NCBI GenBank assembly: GCA_020059985.1
Contig: JAGVCI010000069.1
Span: 1-18,095, forward strand
Source of the DNA: Candidatus Peribacterales bacterium
GTDB lineage: Bacteria; Patescibacteriota; Gracilibacteria; Peribacterales; Peribacteraceae
Reading direction: 5' to 3'
Length of the DNA stretch: 18,095 bases
The number at the start of each line of letters is the position of its first letter. Within the stretch, counting starts at the first letter, position 1. Both the position numbers and the translations under genes were made by a program. Below, in pieces: positions 14,378-18,095 of this stretch. The notes under the pieces were generated by a model. The model was not told where the DNA came from. It did not search any database and saw only the letters and a list, made by a program, of their open reading frames with translations.

Positions 14378-14926
14378 ATGATTACGTACGCTTCCCTCGG
14401 TGGTGCCGCGATGGAGATGCAGAACGGCAAGAAAACCCTTCGGATCTTCCCGGAGAAGGGCGCAATGAAAGGCGCTGATTTCGCGTTACTCTCTCGCCCA
14501 GAGGAAGGCGAGGATGACACAGTGATCTCGTGGCCTGGGGAGTACGACATCGATGGTGTTTCCATTCGTGGCATTGGGCACGATGGTGGCAAACAGGTCT
14601 CCTACGTGATCGAGTGTGACGATATTCGTGGAGCATTCATCTCCTCTCCTCTTCATGAGTGGAACGACAATGAATTGGAACTCCTCGGTGATGTGGATGT
14701 GCTCTGCATCCCCGCTGATGATGTGAAGCTCGCGCAGAAACTGATCGATGAGATCGACCCGCGCGTGTTGATCCCTCTTCCGACGAAAGATAAGGGAACA
14801 TTTGATGATCTCCTCAAAAATGTGGGAGCGAAGGGTGCGGAAACCGTGAACGACTACAAGATCAAATCCAAATCTGGTCTTCCCGCAGAAGGGAGAGATC
14901 TAGTGGTGTTGAAGGCAGGGAAGTAG
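14378..14926 (+). CDS. Degenerate metallo-beta-lactamase-fold protein (COG2220-like)
   Basis: A 182-residue cytoplasmic protein. The segment ISWPGEYDIDGVSIRGIG followed by VSYVIECDDIRGAFISSPLHEWNDNELELLGDVDVLCIPADDVKLAQKLIDEIDPRVLIPLP has the strand order of COG2220/Lactamase_B_3 hydrolases (PGEYEI..GV, then vDVLliPv, then P.ivIP). The metal-binding HxHxDH motif expected near residues 35-55 is absent (that region reads FALLSRPEEGEDDTV), and only two histidines (residues 68 and 93) are left in the whole chain, so hydrolase activity is unlikely. Similar short members occur in CPR genomes as I recall, but I cannot confirm it here. Function unknown. It starts 51 nt after murA with a -10-like element just upstream. 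Confidence 0.65.
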   Translation: MITYASLGGAAMEMQNGKKTLRIFPEKGAMKGADFALLSRPEEGEDDTVISWPGEYDIDGVSIRGIGHDGGKQVSYVIECDDIRGAFISSPLHEWNDNELELLGDVDVLCIPADDVKLAQKLIDEIDPRVLIPLPTKDKGTFDDLLKNVGAKGAETVNDYKIKSKSGLPAEGRDLVVLKAGK

Positions 14927-14964
14927 TGGTAATCAGGGTTTTCCTACTTATTTTACTCTGGTTT

Positions 14965-14993
14965 TTGTCGTGAAGAAGCCAAGAATGTAGAAT
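14965..14993 (+). promoter_or_regulatory. Promoter of the 104-residue membrane protein gene (leaderless)
   Basis: TTGTCG (14965-14970), exactly 17 nt, TAGAAT (14988-14993), then 7 nt to the ATG. A well-formed sigma-70-type promoter that leaves no room for a 5' leader. Confidence 0.6.
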
Positions 14994-15000
14994 TGAAAGT

Positions 15001-15315
15001 ATGAAAAAGCATAACGCGGAACTATGTAATTACTGGGGTTCCTTTATCGGAATGATTGGCACGGTTTATTCTGCCGCAACTCTTTTTGCAATCGATGCCA
15101 GTGACAGCGATTTTGTTTTCGGTTGTATCTTTGAGTTCAGAAGACAATACAACCCCTGTTCAACCTCATTCATTGAACTAAATACACACGCAGCACGATT
15201 TGGGTTGATTTTGATTGGATTGGGATTCTTCGTCCAACTGTTTCCAGGATTATTGCTTTTAAAAAAATTGGTCATTGTAAAACTTCAAAAATCCAAAGGT
15301 TCAAAACCTGATTAG
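15001..15315 (+). CDS. Unrecognised small two-helix membrane protein
   Basis: A 104-residue protein I do not recognise. It has a first hydrophobic segment at about 13-31 (GSFIGMIGTVYSAATLFAI), a polar loop with cysteines (FGCIFEFRRQYNPCSTSF), a second hydrophobic segment at about 67-90 (FGLILIGLGFFVQLFPGLLLLKKL), and a basic end. The pattern resembles a small integral membrane protein with both ends in the cytoplasm. The gene is visibly AT-richer than murA or nusA, which together with its position beside a tRNA could mean acquisition. The ATG is supported by a good promoter 7 nt upstream. Confidence 0.55.
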   Translation: MKKHNAELCNYWGSFIGMIGTVYSAATLFAIDASDSDFVFGCIFEFRRQYNPCSTSFIELNTHAARFGLILIGLGFFVQLFPGLLLLKKLVIVKLQKSKGSKPD

Positions 15316-15316
15316 A

Positions 15317-15366
15317 TGGTGGTTCCGGCCCCTCTTCGCTCCTTCGGAGCTACGTCGGAGCCTCAG
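15317..15366. repeat. GC-rich stem-loop with a tRNA 3'-end-like border
   Basis: Just after the small membrane gene, TGGTGGTTCCGGC (15317-15329) matches 12 of 13 bases of the 3' end of tRNA-Arg (15411-15423). It is followed by a nested hairpin: GCTCC/GGAGC (15339-15351) inside GGCCCC/GGAGCC arms. Candidate terminator or remnant attachment-like sequence. Confidence 0.4.
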
Positions 15367-15410
15367 TAAATTGGAATAATTCTGGCAGCGTTTCTTCTGC
15401 CTTAGAATTC

Positions 15411-15485
15411 TGGTGGTCCCGGCGGGAATCGAACCTGCATTTATCCCTTAGGAGAGGATCGTTCTATCCATTGAACTACGGGACC
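15411..15485 (-). tRNA. tRNA-Arg (anticodon CCT), CCA encoded
   Basis: Minus-strand cloverleaf of 75 nt including CCA. The acceptor stem is GGTCCCG/CGGGACC with A73, the D arm GTTCAATGGATAGAAC, and the anticodon arm ATCCT-CTCCTAA-GGGAT with anticodon CCT (plus 15450-15452). The T arm GCAGG-TTCGATT-CCCGC has one A-C mismatch. It should read AGG codons. Confidence 0.95.
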
Positions 15486-15519
15486 GTAGAGGTACTGTCG
15501 CATAGATATGCCAGTGTCC

Positions 15520-16173
15520 TCAAATGTTCATGCCTGGCCTCCACATTTTTGGGTCGTCTCCTTCATACACTACGTCTTCCCAATTGATCATTACGTGCCC
15601 CTTATCGACGGTCCATTTATTGTTTTCTATCAATTGGATGATTTGCTCGAGCACAATTCGATGATGGTAATGAACAACCAGAAGGGCGTCGTAGCTAGTT
15701 GTGTATTCTTCATCCCCAATCGCTCCGGCATTGTTCCTATTCATTAGCCGTTTATTTTTTTCGTAGTTGTCATCGTCTTCCCACCACTCTTCATAGTAAG
15801 AGAGTCTGCTCTCCTCACTTTCATCGTCGTAGTTCGTCGTATTTTCTTCTTTCTCCCTCTCTAACTTTAAAGTCGCTTGGGTTGGTAACTGTTGCAGCAC
15901 CTGAGTGTGATCATCTACTCGGAGAACATCGTCCCAAGGACCTCGGTTGTAACATGCTCGTGCGTGTCGCGCATACGTCTCGATCATGTGAAGAATTTTT
16001 TGTAGAGGTGCTGGGTCCTTCTCATCGGGACTGAGGTATTTCTTTGATGTCAGACCCAGAACGATGCTTCTTCGATCAGTCTCCCTAATGGGTAAATAGA
16101 ATCCTTCTGGAGCATGAATCCCCGAAATAGGAGGATGTTGGCCGTTTATCATTTTATCTCCACCCGTCTCCAT
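15520..16173 (-). CDS. Unrecognised acidic protein
   Basis: A 217-residue soluble protein with no motif I recognise. Visible features: an N-terminal region PISGIHAPEGFYLPIRETDRRSIVLGLTSKKYLS, a helix with PLQKILHMIETYARHARACYN, a strongly acidic and polar middle (about 110-150: KEENTTNYDDESEESRLSYYEEWWEDDDNYEKNKR), and a C-terminal region ALLVVHYHHRIVLEQIIQLIENNKWTVDKGHVMINWEDVVYEG. No signal peptide or membrane helix. Base composition is AT-richer than the flanking housekeeping genes. It has the best -35/-10 pair in the window. The ATG at 16171-16173 fits that promoter; an internal ATG seven codons later is also possible. Confidence 0.55.
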   Translation of the reverse strand: METGGDKMINGQHPPISGIHAPEGFYLPIRETDRRSIVLGLTSKKYLSPDEKDPAPLQKILHMIETYARHARACYNRGPWDDVLRVDDHTQVLQQLPTQATLKLEREKEENTTNYDDESEESRLSYYEEWWEDDDNYEKNKRLMNRNNAGAIGDEEYTTSYDALLVVHYHHRIVLEQIIQLIENNKWTVDKGHVMINWEDVVYEGDDPKMWRPGMNI

Positions 16174-16179
16174 AATATT

Positions 16180-16207
16180 AATATAAATTATTTGTCTGTT
16201 GTGTCAA
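16180..16207 (-). promoter_or_regulatory. Strong promoter of the acidic-protein gene (leaderless)
   Basis: Perfect TTGACA (16202-16207) next to the pyrF stop, 16 nt spacer, TATATT (16180-16185), then 6 nt to the ATG. The transcript should begin at the start codon. Confidence 0.75.
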
Positions 16208-17047
16208 TTACTTGCCCAGGACTCTCTGTAGCTCCTCGATAGCCTCTTTTGCTGCTTTCCCAGCAGCCTCCTTCCAGTCTTTGTTCTTGCTCGCGAAGAT
16301 GATGCTGCGCGATGCGGCGACCACTGCACCGATGCCTCCAACAAAGCCGTACTTCACATCTTCTGCTGTTCCGCCCTGCGCTCCGTACCCTGGGATCAAG
16401 AACGGAATGTGCGGCATGAGTGTGCGAAGATATTTGAGTTCTTCCGGGTACGTCGCACCTACGACTGCTCCGATGCATGAGAGATTCTGATCACCGAGGT
16501 GCTGCGCACCCCAGCTCTCCACGAGTTGTGCGAGATGCTCGTGGACGACTTCATCTCCCGCGGGGAGATCTTGGAGTTCTCCAGAGCTTGGGTTACTCGT
16601 CTTTACGAGAACGAAGATGCCTTTGTCGTTCTTCACACAACGGTCGATGAATGGATTGATGCCATCGGATCCGAGATACGGCGAAACGGTCAGCGCATCG
16701 ATCGGGGACTCGGGGAAGAGATACGCATCGGCGTATGCCTCGCACGTCGGCCCAATGTCGTTCCTTTTTCCATCCGCGATAACGAGGAGTCCCTGTTCTT
16801 TGGCGTAGCGCGCGCTGTCCCAGAATACTTTCATCCCCTCCCAACCGAGTACTTCGAAGTATGCGAGCTGAAGCTTCACCGATCCTGCGGTACTTTTCAC
16901 CGCGTCGATGATTCCTTTGCAGAAGGTGAGCATCCCCTTGTCGTCGCGGTCGATTCCTTCGGGGAGCAGACTCAGGTTCGGGTCGAGTCCGACACAGAGG
17001 GGAGACCGATCTCGTGTGGCCGCGATGAGTGCATCGGCGAAGTGCAT
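16208..17047 (-). CDS. pyrF: Orotidine 5'-phosphate decarboxylase, subfamily 2
   Basis: A 279-residue enzyme converting OMP to UMP, the last step of de novo UMP synthesis. Two ATGs lie three codons apart (17054-17056 and 17045-17047); the second is preferred because the first overlaps the -10-like TAGGAT. Motifs: CVGLDPNLSLLPEG near the N-terminus, VKLQLAYFEVLGWEG, the catalytic VIADGKRNDIG (D92, K94, D97 from the chosen start), ALTVSPYLGSDGINPF, VLVKTSNPSS, IGAVVGATYPEEL, and PGYGAQGG near the phosphate-binding end. Length and motif order fit subfamily 2 (TIGR02127-type) rather than the shorter Escherichia coli type. The other pyr genes are not in the window, so it may act in a salvage-limited setting. 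It follows comM by 27 nt on the same strand. Confidence 0.95.
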   Translation of the reverse strand: MHFADALIAATRDRSPLCVGLDPNLSLLPEGIDRDDKGMLTFCKGIIDAVKSTAGSVKLQLAYFEVLGWEGMKVFWDSARYAKEQGLLVIADGKRNDIGPTCEAYADAYLFPESPIDALTVSPYLGSDGINPFIDRCVKNDKGIFVLVKTSNPSSGELQDLPAGDEVVHEHLAQLVESWGAQHLGDQNLSCIGAVVGATYPEELKYLRTLMPHIPFLIPGYGAQGGTAEDVKYGFVGGIGAVVAASRSIIFASKNKDWKEAAGKAAKEAIEELQRVLGK

Positions 17048-17054
17048 GGAGTGC

Positions 17055-17060
17055 ATCCTA
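17055..17060 (-). promoter_or_regulatory. -10-like hexamer for pyrF
   Basis: Minus-strand TAGGAT (4 of 6) ends 7 nt before the second ATG, giving a leaderless start; weak -35. It lies in the short gap after comM, so co-transcription with comM is also possible. Confidence 0.3.
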
Positions 17061-17074
17061 CACGACCGACCGTT

Positions 17075-18095
17075 CTACGACACGCCGATGTTTTGCCTAT
17101 ATTGGAGCGCTTCCGCGATATGGCCACGCCCAATCGCTTCGTCCCCGGCAAGATCGGCAATGGTCCGCGCGACTTTGATAATGCGGTGGTAACTGCGAGC
17201 CGAGAGATCCAGGCGTTCAGCTGCCTGTTTGAGCAGTGCCTGCGATGCGGTATCTAACGGGCAGAGCGTATCGATCTGCTTCACACCCATTTCTTTATTC
17301 GTATTGATCGGGAGATCGCGGAAACGTTTTTCTTGTGCTCTTCGTGCGCGGAGGATGCGCTCTAAAATGGTCGCACTCGTTTCGGCATTCTCCGCTGGTG
17401 CACGTTGGAGATCTTCGATCGGCACGGGCTGCACATCGATGGTGAGGTCAATGCGGTCTAAAAGTGGTGCCGAGATTCTGCGTTGGATTCTCTGTGCGCT
17501 TCCCGCGCTCCACTTCGGTGGGTTCATCGCAGCGACCATGATGAAGTCTGCGGGAAATGTGACTGAGCCCTGTGCACGCGTGATCGTTATGCGACGATCT
17601 TCGAGTGGTTGGCGCAGCACTTCGAGCACCTGTGGCGGAAACTCTGCGAGCTCATCTAAGAAGAGTACGCCCTTGTGCGCGAGACTGATCTCTCCGGGTC
17701 CTGGGATCTGTCCACCACCAACGATGCTCACGCCGCTCGCGGTATGATGCACCACACGAAACGGGCGCCGCTCAACGAGCGGCGTTTCTTCGGGGAGGAG
17801 ATTCGCGACGGAGTAGATCTGCGTGACTTCGATAGATTCCTCACGCGAAAGCGGAGGCAGGATCCCACGGAATGCACGCGCGAGGAGCGTTTTCCCGGCC
17901 CCTGGGGCGCCGGAGAGGAGAACATTATGGCCACCTGCAGCGGCGATCTCGAGTGCTCGTTTGGCGTGTTCCTGTCCGCGAATATCGGCGAAGTCCACGT
18001 AGTCATCATTCACATCACTGATTGAACTTGCTGGGGGATCGATGATATCTGGCGTGCGTTTGTCGGTGAGGATCACCACGACTTCGCGCAGACTA
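17075..18095 (-). CDS. comM: ComM/YifB-family AAA+ ATPase (Mg-chelatase-like, 5' partial)
   Basis: The frame is open to the right edge (visible start SLREVVVILTDK, matching the end of the ComM N-terminal domain), so the true start lies beyond the window; about 340 C-terminal residues are seen. ComM is a hexameric helicase that promotes branch migration during natural transformation. Visible parts: DIRGQEHAKRALEIAAAGGHNVLLSGAPGAGKTLLARA (Walker A), GVLFLDELAEFPPQVLEVLRQPLE (Walker B), VAAMNPP (sensor), LLDRIDLTIDV with its arginine, and the C-terminal LSARSYHRIIKVARTIADLAG...HIAEALQYR domain. The AAA+ motifs are intact. With the pilus genes at the other end of the window it suggests DNA uptake, though the two loci are 14 kb apart. 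Confidence 0.93.
   Translation of the reverse strand, partial: SLREVVVILTDKRTPDIIDPPASSISDVNDDYVDFADIRGQEHAKRALEIAAAGGHNVLLSGAPGAGKTLLARAFRGILPPLSREESIEVTQIYSVANLLPEETPLVERRPFRVVHHTASGVSIVGGGQIPGPGEISLAHKGVLFLDELAEFPPQVLEVLRQPLEDRRITITRAQGSVTFPADFIMVAAMNPPKWSAGSAQRIQRRISAPLLDRIDLTIDVQPVPIEDLQRAPAENAETSATILERILRARRAQEKRFRDLPINTNKEMGVKQIDTLCPLDTASQALLKQAAERLDLSARSYHRIIKVARTIADLAGDEAIGRGHIAEALQYRQNIGVS

Noticed and set aside
1..18095. Recoded UGA (code 25) as in Gracilibacteria
   Set aside because: TGA ends several genes at natural positions (1651, 2295, 6412, 12827, nusA) and no gene has in-frame TGA.
1..18095. CRISPR array, transposase or prophage genes
   Set aside because: No spaced direct repeats, and no transposase, integrase or structural phage motifs in any plausible frame.

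Overview
The window looks like an 18 kb piece of a Patescibacteria (Candidate Phyla Radiation) chromosome. The evidence is a type IV pilus minor-pilin cluster whose propeller-bearing gene belongs to an architecture I associate with CPR genomes, very compact housekeeping genes that mostly lack Shine-Dalgarno sites, single-copy genes scattered outside their usual operons (nusA, lspA, murA, rnpB, two single tRNAs), and base composition of roughly one-half GC by eye. Stops include TAA, TAG and TGA, so the recoded UGA of Gracilibacteria/Absconditabacteria is not in use. Finer placement (for example Peribacteria or Peregrinibacteria) is a guess. No phage, insertion sequence or CRISPR array is visible.

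Layout. 1-2974: four plus-strand type IV pilin-type genes (a propeller-bearing minor pilin cut by the left edge, a PilX-like protein, a PilW-like protein, and a GFTLIE pilin with its own leader) ending in a strong terminator. 3001-5325: an orphan membrane sensor histidine kinase (Cache-like/HAMP/PAS/HisKA/HATPase) with an extended -10 promoter. 5322-5711: RNase P RNA (rnpB) on the minus strand, convergent with the kinase. 5788-6491: a CPBP-family membrane protein with an EE-to-QQ change, then tRNA-Thr(TGT) on the minus strand. 6560-8413: a DUF1622 membrane protein (minus) divergent from a WbaP/CpsE-type sugar-phosphate transferase (plus). 8410-12248: a DEDDh exonuclease fused to a degenerate DinG-like helicase, and nusA, both minus. 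12383-14926: lspA, murA and a degenerate metallo-beta-lactamase-fold protein, all plus. 15001-16173: a visibly AT-richer patch with two unrecognised genes around tRNA-Arg(CCT). 16208-18095: pyrF and a ComM/YifB AAA+ ATPase cut by the right edge, both minus.

How the genes fit together. The pilus genes and ComM point to type IV pilus/natural transformation biology, which is plausible for a CPR cell that depends on external DNA and nucleotides; pyrF is a pyrimidine step. LspA, MurA and the sugar transferase belong to envelope construction. rnpB and the two tRNAs (both with encoded CCA) are one functional set. The most unusual protein is the 793-residue exonuclease: its DEDDh active site is intact, its DinG-like region has lost Walker A and carries DDAS in place of DEAH, and it ends in a lysine-rich tail with QLSLF, the canonical sliding-clamp binding motif. 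The most unusual genome-wide signal is that at least nine genes have a -10-like hexamer only 6-11 nt before the start codon, implying leaderless mRNAs.
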